Assembly (NCBI GenBank): GCA_947258825.1
Contig: CAMYJX010000014.1
Location: 11,262-52,512, forward strand
Direction: 5' to 3'
Length of the DNA: 41,251 nucleotides
DNA from: an uncultured Pseudomonadales bacterium
GTDB lineage: Bacteria; Pseudomonadota; Gammaproteobacteria; Pseudomonadales; Azotimanducaceae
Shown here: piece after piece, positions 8,919 through 17,088 of the stretch
How the letters are laid out: every line of letters begins with the position of its first letter
Numbering within the stretch: position 1 is the first letter of the stretch
The notes under the pieces: generated by a model
Databases searched by the model: none
The model's input: the letters and a program-made list of their open reading frames with translations, nothing else
What the model was told of the DNA's origin: nothing
Made by a program: the position numbers and the translations under genes

Positions 8919-9950
8919 CTATTTGAAGATCATCGAATCGCAGCCGGTACCCTCCAGGACCGCGTCCAGCTGTTCCCGGGCAATATTGTCCAGCTTTGCG
9001 TATTCCTCGTTGATCCACTGTAGACACTTGGCCTGATACGGGAACGTCGGCTGCACCCATGGCTTGCCATCGATGGACGTCTCCATCTGTTCCTGTCCGG
9101 CCTGCAGCGCTTGGGCATTGGCCAGCAGCGCCGGGGCGTAAACTCGGCCGATCTCAGCCAGCAGATCCTCCAGCACGCTGCCGATGGATTCCGGCGCCAT
9201 CCAGCCGTCGTCATTGGTCGGACAGCCGCTGAGATCATCCACCAGATCTGTCCAGGCGTAGACGCGTGGGGCCTGTTCCAGACAGATCGCCGCCGGGGTC
9301 GGGTCGAACTTCGCCAGCTGCGTCAGTTGGGCATAGATGCCGAAATCCGCCGAAGCGGGGCGTTCGCCCAGAACGAACGGCTGCCGCTGGATCAGGCTGT
9401 CCATGATGGTTAGGAAACGCCGGTAGCTCTGCTCGATGACCGGCGCGGTGGTATCGTTGGACCCGACCACGTACAGGCGCGAAATCTGTCGCTCCGAAAT
9501 GTACTTGCTCATCTCCTGCAGTTGTTCTTCCGGCGCCTGAATGCCGTTCCAGCGCGGCAGGATCGTGCCCGCCTTCCTGATGTCTGCCTCGTAGTACCAG
9601 CGATAGTGAAACATGGCTTTGGTCAGCCATTCATCCGCGTAGTCCTCGATCAGATAGTTGAGAAACGCCAGTACGGGGTGCTCGGGAATGGCGGATCTTT
9701 CGGTGAAATCGGCTTCGAATTGTCGGATCAGCGGCGTTGAATCCACCACGGCCTCCAGCTCGTTGTGCGCGTTTGGCAGGTAGAATGTAGGCAGCAGATT
9801 CACCTTGGGCTCTGGCAGGTTCAGGGCATCAGTACGGTTGCCGATCAGCAGCTCGTAGCGGATGTGCCGGTAGCGCAGGTAGGCCAGCATCTTTCTGGTA
9901 TAGGGGGACCCCGGTGCGCCCTTGAACTGAACCGGCTCTCTAATTTTCAT
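8919..9950 (-). CDS. Glutathione S-transferase-like protein
   Basis: 343-aa protein with an N-terminal GST thioredoxin fold (VQFKGAPGSPYTRKMLAYLR, with the SPYT catalytic-type stretch near residue 15, and DSTPLIRQFE for gamma-glutamyl binding near 70). A long helical C-terminal domain includes FVLGERPASADFGIYAQLTQ, typical of GST class. It is longer than a normal GST (about 210 aa) by a C-terminal extension of roughly 100 residues. The start is ATG 9950, with GGGGAAG 6 bases upstream; a longer form from 10010 would add a Leu/Met-rich stretch and is not favoured. It is the first gene of a four-gene operon with the double DsbA-like protein. Confidence 0.84.
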   Translation of the reverse strand: MKIREPVQFKGAPGSPYTRKMLAYLRYRHIRYELLIGNRTDALNLPEPKVNLLPTFYLPNAHNELEAVVDSTPLIRQFEADFTERSAIPEHPVLAFLNYLIEDYADEWLTKAMFHYRWYYEADIRKAGTILPRWNGIQAPEEQLQEMSKYISERQISRLYVVGSNDTTAPVIEQSYRRFLTIMDSLIQRQPFVLGERPASADFGIYAQLTQLAKFDPTPAAICLEQAPRVYAWTDLVDDLSGCPTNDDGWMAPESIGSVLEDLLAEIGRVYAPALLANAQALQAGQEQMETSIDGKPWVQPTFPYQAKCLQWINEEYAKLDNIAREQLDAVLEGTGCDSMIFK

Positions 9951-10092
9951 TGTTGCTTCCCCGGCCTTGTTTACCGTGCCCATTAATAGCACGAGTAATA
10001 ACATGGACAACTAATAATGACAAACATTAATATGCGGCGTATGATCGACGCCCTGCCTGTTTTTGAGTCCTTACGATGGGTATTGAAGCGTC
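9951..10092. promoter_or_regulatory. AT-rich divergent promoter region
   Basis: 142 bases separate the divergent GST operon and the sulfatase gene. It is distinctly AT-rich compared with the surroundings and contains a direct repeat CATTAATA at 9981-9988 and 10025-10032. On the minus strand TTGTCA is followed 17 bases later by TATTAC, a possible promoter for the GST operon. No perfect palindrome was found that could be the TetR operator. Confidence 0.4.
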
Positions 10093-11748
10093 ATGAAGAA
10101 GCTGGTTGGCGGTGGCCTTGTTATCGCGTTGCTGGGCGTCATCGTGTGGCAGTATCGAATTGAGCTCCTCGTCTGGGGCGCGCCGAAGCTCAGGCAGATT
10201 ATCTCGCCCATTCCCGGGAACGTGCCCATCAGCTGGACCAGAGGCCCCGATGTGCCAGGCGCATCGCCCGGCGAACGGCCGCCCAACATCATCCTCATTC
10301 TCACCGATGACATGGGTTTCAACGACGTCTCGCTGTACAACGGCGGTGCCGGAGACGGCTCTGTGATGACGCCGAACATCGATGCGATCGCGCGTCAGGG
10401 CGTTACCCTCACCAACGGCTACGCGGCCAACGCCGTCTGCGCGCCGTCCCGCGCCAGCATTCTGACGGGCCGCTACTCCACCCGCTTTGGCTTCGAGTTC
10501 ACACCTTTTCCCAAAGTCGGCGCCACAATCTTCCGGTGGATGCAGGAGATAAACCAACCCGAGCTGCCGAGCTTCATCGACACGGAAAAAGTCGATGCCT
10601 TGCCCGACATGAGGGAGCTGGGCATGCCTGCGGAGGAAATCACCATCGCGGAAGTTCTGCAGGATGCAGGCTACTACACCGCCCACATCGGCAAGTGGCA
10701 CCTGGGCGCGATCGATGGCATGCGCCCGGAGGACCAGGGGTTTGATGACAGCCTTTACATGTCCGGCGTGTTCTATCTGCCCGAAGACCATCCGGATGTG
10801 GTGAACGCAAAGCGCGAGGAAGACGGCATTGAGCGCATGGTGTGGACCTTTGCCGAGTACTCGGCCCAGTTCAACGGTGGCGAGCGGTTCCAGCCCAGGG
10901 GGTATCTGACGGATTACTACACGGAAGAAGCGCTCGAGGTGATCGAGAACAATCGTCACCGGCCCTTTTTCCTCTATCTTGCCCACTGGGGCATCCACAA
11001 CCCGCTGCAGGCGACCCGGTCGGACTATGACGCCTTGTCGCATATTGAGGACCATCATCTGCGCGTCTACTCCGCAATGATCCGGTCGGTGGACCGCAGC
11101 GTCGGTCAGATCACTGCGAAGCTGGAAGCCCTCGGGCTGGCGGAAAACACCCTGATCCTGTTCACCAGCGACAATGGCGGGGCCGGCTACATTCAGCTGC
11201 CGGACATCAACAAGCCCTATAGAGGATGGAAGCTGACGCATTTCGAGGGCGGGACCCACGTGCCCTTCATGGCCAGGTGGCCGGCACGCATTCAGGCGGA
11301 TTCGATCCTGGACGCGCCGGCGCATCACGTCGACCTGTTCCACACCATTGCGGCTGCCGCGGGAGCCGCCGTGCCTTCGGACCGGCAACTGGACGGCGTC
11401 GACCTGATGCCCTTTATCACCGGTGAGGAGACGGGGCTGCCCCACGACACCCTGTTCTGGCGGGAAGGCCACCATCAATCCGTGCAGCACAGAGGCTGGA
11501 AGCTCATCCGTGCCGCGCAGCCGGACAAGCGCTGGCTTTTCGACCTCGCCGATGATCCTACCGAGCAGGTCAATCTCGCCGACGCTGAGCCCGGCAAGGT
11601 CGAGGAGCTGGAAGCCCTTCTGGCGGCGCACAATGCGGAGCAGGCAGCCCCCCTGTGGCCTACCGTGCTGAATTCCCCCCAGCTCATCGACAAACACGGT
11701 GGCCAGCCCTACGTCGAGGGTGATGAGTACATCTACTGGCCGAACTGA
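10093..11748 (+). CDS. Type I sulfatase, membrane-anchored
   Basis: Formylglycine-dependent sulfate-ester hydrolase of 551 aa. An uncleaved-looking N-terminal hydrophobic segment (residues 4-19) would export and anchor it in the periplasm. The catalytic signature VCAPSRASILTGR places the formylglycine-precursor cysteine at residue 116. The metal-site aspartates are D72-D73 in LILTDDMGFND, with KWHLG and TSDNGG further along. The Cys-type site needs a maturase (FGE or anSME), none of which is in the window. It is followed after 73 bases by the haloalkane dehalogenase on the same strand, so both may serve breakdown of one class of substituted organic compound. The natural substrate is unknown. 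Confidence 0.93.
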   Translation: MKKLVGGGLVIALLGVIVWQYRIELLVWGAPKLRQIISPIPGNVPISWTRGPDVPGASPGERPPNIILILTDDMGFNDVSLYNGGAGDGSVMTPNIDAIARQGVTLTNGYAANAVCAPSRASILTGRYSTRFGFEFTPFPKVGATIFRWMQEINQPELPSFIDTEKVDALPDMRELGMPAEEITIAEVLQDAGYYTAHIGKWHLGAIDGMRPEDQGFDDSLYMSGVFYLPEDHPDVVNAKREEDGIERMVWTFAEYSAQFNGGERFQPRGYLTDYYTEEALEVIENNRHRPFFLYLAHWGIHNPLQATRSDYDALSHIEDHHLRVYSAMIRSVDRSVGQITAKLEALGLAENTLILFTSDNGGAGYIQLPDINKPYRGWKLTHFEGGTHVPFMARWPARIQADSILDAPAHHVDLFHTIAAAAGAAVPSDRQLDGVDLMPFITGEETGLPHDTLFWREGHHQSVQHRGWKLIRAAQPDKRWLFDLADDPTEQVNLADAEPGKVEELEALLAAHNAEQAAPLWPTVLNSPQLIDKHGGQPYVEGDEYIYWPN

Positions 11749-11821
11749 CCGGTTGAATCAATTGGCGCCACGCATGGAGCCACGCACGCTGTCAAACATT
11801 CAGTCACATATGGAGTCACCC

Positions 11822-12820
11822 ATGGATATCGTCAGAACCCCTGAAGACAGATTCGAGAATCTGCCCGACTATCCGTTTGCCCCGAACTATAGGGATGTCG
11901 ACGACGGTCAGGGCGGCAAGCTGCGCATGCACTACCTCGACGAAGGGCAGGGCGAGGTGGTCCTGTGCCTTCATGGCCAACCGACCTGGTCCTATCTGTA
12001 TCGCAAGATGATTCCCCTGCTCACCGGCGCAGGATTCCGGGTCATCGCGCCCGACCTCATTGGTTTCGGGAAATCGGACAAACCCACGGCGCGCGCCGAT
12101 TACACTTACGCCAACCACGTGTTCTGGGTCAAAGGGTTGATCGAAGCCCTGGACCTGAACGGCATGACGCTTCTGGGGCAGGATTGGGGCGGTCTGATCG
12201 GGCTTCGCCTGGTCGCCGAAAACTCAGGCCGATTTGCCCGCGTTGTTGCTGCGAATACGGGCCTGCCGGACGCCCGGGACATCCCCGACGAGATAGCGCC
12301 CCGGCTGCATCAGTTGCTGGCGGCAACGCCGGCATTGCCGCTGCCGGAAATGGCCGCCAAGCTGGCGGGCCCCATGGAAGACCGCCCACCGTTCATGTAC
12401 TGGGTCAAATACTGTGATTGTGCTGAGGATTTTGACCCCGCAATGGTGGTCAGGGCGTCCCTGAGCAGTTGCTCGGACGAGGAATATGCCGCCTACGCGG
12501 CGCCCTTTCCCTCGGAGGCTTACCGGCAGGGCGCCCGGCAGTTTCCCTCGCTGGTGCCGATTATCCCCGACAACCCTGCAATCCCGGCCAACCGGGCCGC
12601 CTGGGCGTTCTTTGCCCAGTTCGACAAACCGTTTCTTACCGCGTTCAGCGACTCGGATCCTGTCACCCGGGGTGGCGAGAAGCGTTTTATCGAGACCGTT
12701 CCAGGCGCCAGGGGGCAGAAGCACACCATCATCAAGGGCGGCGGTCACTTTCTGCAGGACGATGTCGGTGGGGAATTGGCCGCGGTGGTGATTGAGTTTT
12801 TGAATGCCAATCCGGCGTGA
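11822..12820 (+). CDS. Haloalkane dehalogenase (HLD-I, DhlA-like)
   Basis: Alpha/beta-hydrolase that hydrolyses carbon-halogen bonds to alcohol and halide (EC 3.8.1.5 family), 332 aa. HGQP (51-54) is the oxyanion loop; the nucleophile is D121 in GQDWGG, with the halide-stabilising W122. The second halide tryptophan is W194 in the cap (PPFMYWVKY), followed by the family stretch YAAYAAPFP. The catalytic acid is an Asp in FSDSDP (277 or 279) and the base is H309 in GGGHFLQDD. The key residues match the DhlA/HLD-I layout. The ATG at 11822 was chosen; upstream in-frame ATGs (for example at 11810) are possible. No signal peptide is seen, so cytosolic. Epoxide hydrolase or fluoroacetate dehalogenase relatives are the alternatives, but the two tryptophans favour dehalogenase. 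Confidence 0.88.
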   Translation: MDIVRTPEDRFENLPDYPFAPNYRDVDDGQGGKLRMHYLDEGQGEVVLCLHGQPTWSYLYRKMIPLLTGAGFRVIAPDLIGFGKSDKPTARADYTYANHVFWVKGLIEALDLNGMTLLGQDWGGLIGLRLVAENSGRFARVVAANTGLPDARDIPDEIAPRLHQLLAATPALPLPEMAAKLAGPMEDRPPFMYWVKYCDCAEDFDPAMVVRASLSSCSDEEYAAYAAPFPSEAYRQGARQFPSLVPIIPDNPAIPANRAAWAFFAQFDKPFLTAFSDSDPVTRGGEKRFIETVPGARGQKHTIIKGGGHFLQDDVGGELAAVVIEFLNANPA

Positions 12821-12836
12821 TACCGGGGGTCGTCCC

Positions 12837-13478
12837 GTGTCCGCATTCCTGAAAAGCCTGACGGTGGCAGCGCTTCTGCTCGTGCTCGCAGCAGGCGTGA
12901 TTTTCTATTTTCTCTATCTGGAGTCACGACCCGCGGACACGACGGAAGCAAGGGTCTACGCAGAAGACGCCTATGCCGTGGATTACTGCATCCGGCCCCA
13001 ACTGGACGGCTCAGGTCCGGGCGCTGACGACATCCCCAAGGCGTACACCCCCGATTGTGAGACCGATCGATGGCCGGCGCCCGTGCTGGCCGGATGCACC
13101 GAGCCGCTGCCACCCGAAGCGGAGGATTTGCGAGGACTCTGGCGGGCCGAGGACGGTCAGGTTGGTCACATCGAGCGAATCGAGCAGTGCGGCAACCGCG
13201 TCGTCATTGCCGGACGACGATTTATCCATGATTTCCGTACCACCGGCCGCCTGGCGGAAGGTGCGAACGATATCAATCCCCGCGGTTGCACCCGTGTACG
13301 GGCGGCGATGCGGTGGAACGCTGACAATACCCTGGAATTCAGGCCCTGGGGTCTCGTCAGGCTGGTGACGCGACGGCTGGTAAACGAGAACACGCTGATC
13401 TGGGAATACCCCGGGCAGCCGACCTCCCGGTTGAAGCGCATCTGCCGCTTTCCCGCACCGTTGATTTCCGCCGGCTGA
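12837..13478 (+). CDS. Membrane-anchored protein of unknown function
   Basis: 213 aa from a GTG at 12837, preceded by GGGGGT at a workable distance. An N-terminal transmembrane helix (about residues 7-27) is followed by a periplasmic domain with a Cys-rich first half (DYCIRPQ, PDCETD, LAGCTEPL). A lipocalin-like beta region follows, beginning DLRGLWRAEDGQVGHIERIEQ, which loosely recalls DUF2147 proteins. An earlier start at 12804 overlapping the dehalogenase is possible. It sits 16 bases after the dehalogenase stop and is probably in the same operon. Function not known. Confidence 0.72.
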   Translation: MSAFLKSLTVAALLLVLAAGVIFYFLYLESRPADTTEARVYAEDAYAVDYCIRPQLDGSGPGADDIPKAYTPDCETDRWPAPVLAGCTEPLPPEAEDLRGLWRAEDGQVGHIERIEQCGNRVVIAGRRFIHDFRTTGRLAEGANDINPRGCTRVRAAMRWNADNTLEFRPWGLVRLVTRRLVNENTLIWEYPGQPTSRLKRICRFPAPLISAG

Positions 13479-13522
13479 TCGCCCAGTCGGAAACCGGACC
13501 ATCACCAATAAGGAGGTCGATC

Positions 13523-13814
13523 ATGAACCATCTAGGAACCTTAGTGCTGACAGCGGCTGGCTGGTGTCATCTGTGTCACTCGCCGCAACGACAATAAGCC
13601 CGACGCTGTGGGGCGTGTTCTGCTGAAGGATGTCGTGAGCGATGAGAGTAACACGGGCAGTTGGCGCGGCCAGATCTATGCAGAGCGGCTCCAGGAGTAC
13701 AGGGACGCCGAGATTACCCTGCCCCGGCCGGATCAGATGCAGATCAAGGTCAAGGTGGGTTTCATGAGCCGCACGGTAAGCTGGACGCGCGCCGAACGGA
13801 TACCGGGCCAGTAA
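13523..13814 (+). pseudogene. DUF2147-type protein remnant
   Basis: A perfect AGGAGGT ribosome site (13511-13517) precedes ATG 13523, but the frame ends after 24 codons (MNHLGTLVLTAAGW, a signal-peptide-like start). In another frame from about 13570 to 13814 lies a good DUF2147 C-terminal half: RNDNKPDAVGRVLLKDV, WRGQIYAERLQEYRDAEI and the closing SRTVSWTRA. The N-terminal half of the domain (the ...G.W....G.....CG...CG... region) is missing. The gene therefore looks broken by an internal deletion with frameshift. Intact DUF2147 proteins are about 120-150 aa, exported, of unknown function. Confidence 0.72.
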
Positions 13815-13835
13815 GCCCGGCCAGAAATGTCTGGC
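13803..13835 (+). terminator. Twin hairpins, terminator-like
   Basis: Two perfect six-base-pair stems lie back to back: CCGGGC/GCCCGG (13803-13808 with 13815-13820, the loop holding the TAA stop) and GCCAGA/TCTGGC (13820-13825 with 13830-13835, loop AATG). They share one base, so they may be alternatives. No T-run follows, so strong intrinsic termination is not assured. They mark the end of the DUF2147 remnant. Confidence 0.4.
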
Positions 13836-13939
13836 GCGCCGCCCACCAGGCAGCGGATCTTGGGTTGTGCGGACCGCATGTCGCCATGAGCGATCTGTTT
13901 GGTGGTATCGTCAATGCCATACGGGACGGGAGTCGATTG

Positions 13940-15508
13940 ATGAAAGAGCTCATCTACCATCGCCAGTTTCTGCCGGCGATGCAGACGTTCGCCGAAAAAA
14001 CCGCCGTTATCGACGGCTCTTATCGGGCGAGCTTCGAAGTTCATGGTAAGCGCGTGTTGTGTCTGGCTGATGCCATGCGACGCACGCTCGGGCTTGCCCG
14101 GGGGGACCGGTTTGCCGTCATGGCCGCCAACTGCCACGAGTATCTGGAGCTTTATCACGCCGCCTATCTGGGCGCGGGCATCATAAACCCGCTGAACCTG
14201 CGGCTGGCGGGCAAGGAGCTCGAGTACATCGTGGAAGACTCCGGCACCGGGATCGTTTTCGTCGATGCCCATTTCGCGCAGGTGTTTGATGACGCCATGC
14301 GCCTTGGTGAGTCGTCGGGTGCCATCCGGCAGGTGGTGCTGATGGGCCCGGGCGATGGTCCCTGCGATCTGGGTTATGAAGATCTGCTTGCGTCCGGGGA
14401 GCCCGTGGTGCCCAAAGAACCCGAGGAAGAAGACCCTGTCGTGCTCATGTATACGGGGGGGACCACGGGCCTGCCGAAAGGCGTGCTGGTCACCCAGCGG
14501 GCCGAGATCCTCAACTGCTACCACGCGGGGATGGTACTGGGGCGGTTCAAGCCGTCTGAGGTGAGCCTGCTGCAGACGCCCATTTTTCACGCCGCTTCCA
14601 TGGTGTCATTGCTGGCCACCACGGGTTGCGGCGGCACCCAGGTTCTCGTCCCGATGTTCGAGCCTGGCGAAGTCATCCGACTCATCGAGGAGCACCGGGT
14701 CACGCTGACGATGATGGTGCCCACGATGATTGCCATGATGGTCAATCATCCGGCATTTGCGCCGGAACGCATCGCGAGCCTCGAGTCTCTGACCTACGGT
14801 GCCTCGCCGATGCCGGCCGAACTGCTGGATCGTCTGCTGGCCATGCTGCCTGATCTCGAGTTGAATCAGGGATATGGGATGACCGAGAGCGCCTCGGTGC
14901 TCACCTTCAACGGGCCGGACCATCATCGGCCGGACGATCCCCGTCTCCGCTCGGTGGGTCGTCCGGTGCCCGGTGTGGAGCTTTCGATACAGAATGAGGG
15001 CGGCGAGATCCTGCCCACGGGGGAGACCGGCGAAGTATGTGCCAAAGGCGGCAATCTGATGAGCGAGTACTGGCACAAGCCCGAAGCCACCGCCGAAGCA
15101 TTCCGCGGTGGCTGGTACCACACGGGTGATGCGGGCTATCTGGATGACGAAGGTTTCCTGTTTCTGGTCGACCGGGTGAAAGACATGATCATCAGCGGCG
15201 GCGAGAACGTGTATTCCGTGGAAGTGGAAAACGCCATCTCGGGTCATCCCGCGGTAGACGAGGTGGCCGTAATCGGTGTTCCCCACGAGCTTTGGGGCGA
15301 GCAGGTGCACGCCGTGGTTGTGAGGAAAACCGGTGCGGAGGTGTCCGAGGCAGAGGTCATCGAGTATGCGCGAAGCTCAATTGCCGGTTACAAGGTGCCG
15401 AAATCGGTGGAGTTTCGCGACGAGCCGCTGCCCCTGTCCGGGGCAATGAAGGTTCTCAAACGGGCGCTGCGTGATCCGTACTGGAAAGATCACGAAGCCA
15501 GCATCTGA
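13940..15508 (+). CDS. Acyl-CoA synthetase (AMP-binding), intact
   Basis: ANL-superfamily CoA ligase that activates a carboxylic acid through an acyl-adenylate, 522 aa, cytosolic. The P-loop MYTGGTTGLPKG is near residue 170, YGMTES near 311, YHTGD near 393, the hinge RVKDMIISGGENVYSVEVE near 411, and the A10 lysine in LSGAMKVLKR near 502. The usual glycine before that lysine is Met here. The ATG at 13940 (MKELIYHRQFLPAM) fits relatives that start LIYHR; an upstream ATG at 13886 would add 18 residues. It is likely the last gene of the sulfatase-dehalogenase strand block and could feed an acid product into CoA-dependent degradation. It partly duplicates the broken ligase at 902. Confidence 0.9.
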   Translation: MKELIYHRQFLPAMQTFAEKTAVIDGSYRASFEVHGKRVLCLADAMRRTLGLARGDRFAVMAANCHEYLELYHAAYLGAGIINPLNLRLAGKELEYIVEDSGTGIVFVDAHFAQVFDDAMRLGESSGAIRQVVLMGPGDGPCDLGYEDLLASGEPVVPKEPEEEDPVVLMYTGGTTGLPKGVLVTQRAEILNCYHAGMVLGRFKPSEVSLLQTPIFHAASMVSLLATTGCGGTQVLVPMFEPGEVIRLIEEHRVTLTMMVPTMIAMMVNHPAFAPERIASLESLTYGASPMPAELLDRLLAMLPDLELNQGYGMTESASVLTFNGPDHHRPDDPRLRSVGRPVPGVELSIQNEGGEILPTGETGEVCAKGGNLMSEYWHKPEATAEAFRGGWYHTGDAGYLDDEGFLFLVDRVKDMIISGGENVYSVEVENAISGHPAVDEVAVIGVPHELWGEQVHAVVVRKTGAEVSEAEVIEYARSSIAGYKVPKSVEFRDEPLPLSGAMKVLKRALRDPYWKDHEASI

Positions 15509-15529
15509 GGTGTCTCTGTTCGGGCATTG

Positions 15530-16003
15530 CTAGCCGGTGGAAGACCAGATGCCCTTCGCCACCAGGCCGAGCAGCAATACGACGATGAATACGGATGGCA
15601 GGCCCGGCAGGAACCCGAGGATGCCGAAAATGTCCGACGAACCCAGCGGGTTGTCGCCAATGCTCAGCGCTCGATTTCCCGCCGCGTTGCCAAACCAGTA
15701 GAACAGAGTGAATGACCAGGCCACGTAGATGAAGCCATAGGCGGTTACCCGTTGCAGCACGGGGCTCAAACCCATCTTCGGTAGCGACAGACCAACGGCA
15801 ACCACGAGCAGGCCGTTCATCGTGCCTCCGGAATGCGCCCGGACCCACCCGTCGCTGGTGCCGTAGACGGGAATCTGCAGGATGTTTCCCGGCCATATCT
15901 CCATGCCGCCAAGCAGCGAGAACATCAGCATGAATCCCGCCAGCATAGCGACCAGGATCACCAGATAACCGTGGCTCAGGGTGACTCTCTGCAGTCGTTC
16001 CAT
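15530..16003 (-). CDS. Styrene oxide isomerase (StyC) family membrane protein
   Basis: 157-aa inner-membrane protein with four hydrophobic helices that matches the styrene oxide isomerase family, which converts an epoxide to an aldehyde by a haem-b-dependent Meinwald rearrangement. Shared landmarks with StyC are GGMEIWPG, GWVRAHSG (H57, equivalent to the haem-ligand His), TMNG (N63) and SFTLFYWFGN (Y102). The active-site Asp that precedes the AW/GW pair in StyC is replaced (V94 in YVAW). A GGGAGA site precedes the ATG at 16003. It lies 38 bases after the PF10118 gene on the same strand. Assignment to the family is fairly strong by pattern; its substrate and even activity as an isomerase are open. 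Confidence 0.75.
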   Translation of the reverse strand: MERLQRVTLSHGYLVILVAMLAGFMLMFSLLGGMEIWPGNILQIPVYGTSDGWVRAHSGGTMNGLLVVAVGLSLPKMGLSPVLQRVTAYGFIYVAWSFTLFYWFGNAAGNRALSIGDNPLGSSDIFGILGFLPGLPSVFIVVLLLGLVAKGIWSSTG

Positions 16004-16041
16004 GGGCTATCTCCCTCGGGTTCGTTTCGATGGGTTGAGGT

Positions 16042-16905
16042 TCAGGTTGCGGGCGCGTAATTGAATGGCACGGGCATCTCAAAGCTATGGGTGTCTATCA
16101 GCGGGATAGGCGCGCCCTCCGGTAGCGCAGCGTGACCGGCGATCCAGTCCTGCATCCACTGGGGGTCCGTTTCACCGCGGGGGTTGTGCCACGGCAGCAG
16201 CGCGCGAAGCAGATAAGGGCTTACGTTCCAGATCAGGGAGGCGGTCTCACCGACAATTTCGGCCATGGCCCTGGGCTTGAGAAGCACCCTGTCTTTTCTC
16301 AGCGCCGCAAACATTCCCACGAAGCCCCAGCCCACCAGATGGAACGAGCCGTGAAACACGCCGACGGCGCGCGGCAGGTATGCGCCGGAGTAAGCCATGT
16401 AAGCGTCGAAGGCGACCGTTTTGTGTTCCGTCTCTTCCACCATGTGCATCAGCCAGAACGATGAGATATGCGGGTTGGCATGGGCAAACAGCTTTCGCCG
16501 TTTGTTGATGAGCCAGTTGGTGAACCCGTTAGTCATGCACTCAAAGCCGGCGCTGTAGGCCAATCTGGTACGCAGGCTTCTGCGGCCTAGCTTTGCATAG
16601 GACCGCGCCAGCCCTTCTTCGACTGTTGCCAATTCCGCATAGCCGTTGGCCTTGAGCAACTCGTTCAGCCGTCGGTGACACTTGTAGTGACTGGCTTCCT
16701 GACCGTTGAACTGACGAATGTCTTCCAGCAACTCGGGCGCCTGTATATAGCTGGACGCTTCTCGCATCGTTTTCACGAGGAACGGTTCGAGATAAGGCAT
16801 GGTCAGCGAAAGACCGTTGAACAGCTGAGAACGAACGAGGTGACAGGGAATCCACTTCGGATCGATGTCGTCTGGAAAATCGAAAGCAAACTGGCGGACG
16901 ACCAT
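16042..16905 (-). CDS. PF10118-type predicted metal-dependent hydrolase
   Basis: 287-aa helical protein of the Metal_hydrol family (ferritin-like fold, predicted di-metal centre). Candidate ligands are E70 and H73 in FNGQEASHY, E122 in AGFECMTNG, and E157, E160 and H161 in HMVEETEHKTVAFDAY. The ATG at 16905 follows GAGGGGAAG. An open extension upstream to 17382 runs across the divergent promoter and is not coding. The family is widespread in bacteria that degrade steroids and hydrocarbons but has no proven reaction known to me. Its pairing with the styrene-oxide-isomerase homologue suggests the two act on one substrate, inferred from location only. Confidence 0.83.
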   Translation of the reverse strand: MVVRQFAFDFPDDIDPKWIPCHLVRSQLFNGLSLTMPYLEPFLVKTMREASSYIQAPELLEDIRQFNGQEASHYKCHRRLNELLKANGYAELATVEEGLARSYAKLGRRSLRTRLAYSAGFECMTNGFTNWLINKRRKLFAHANPHISSFWLMHMVEETEHKTVAFDAYMAYSGAYLPRAVGVFHGSFHLVGWGFVGMFAALRKDRVLLKPRAMAEIVGETASLIWNVSPYLLRALLPWHNPRGETDPQWMQDWIAGHAALPEGAPIPLIDTHSFEMPVPFNYAPAT

Positions 16906-16973
16906 TTCTTCCCCTCTACCGCACAAATCTGCGGGCCGGACCATTGAAGCACAATGCTCCGGGTTGGAACACT

Positions 16974-17037
16974 GGCCCCCTGCGTGCAGGGAAGGGGGCC
17001 TTGGCAGCACAGGCCCGATTGCCTGCTCGCAGCAGGC
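16974..17037. promoter_or_regulatory. Inverted repeats between divergent genes
   Basis: In the 183-base gap between the PF10118 and TonB-receptor genes two dyads stand out. One is a nested pair: GGCCCCC (16974-16980) with GGGGGCC (16994-17000), and inside it CCCTGC/GCAGGG (16978-16983, 16986-16991). The other is GCCTGCT/AGCAGGC (17021-17027, 17031-17037; loop CGC). They may be operators or mRNA leader structures for the receptor gene. No clear -35/-10 pair was identified. Confidence 0.35.
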
Positions 17038-17088
17038 GCGAGATAGGAGTAACTTATTGGGATCGTCCAGTCGTGGGAGGACGAAGCG

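Noticed and set aside
9951..10010. N-terminal extension of the GST-like protein (MSMLLLVLLMG...) as a signal peptide
   Set aside because: The ATG at 9950 has a good ribosome site and matches the GST start; the extension lies in the AT-rich promoter region.
10027..11697. A 556-codon open frame antisense to the sulfatase
   Set aside because: High-GC shadow of a strongly supported gene; no family motif and His/Arg/Gln-rich composition.
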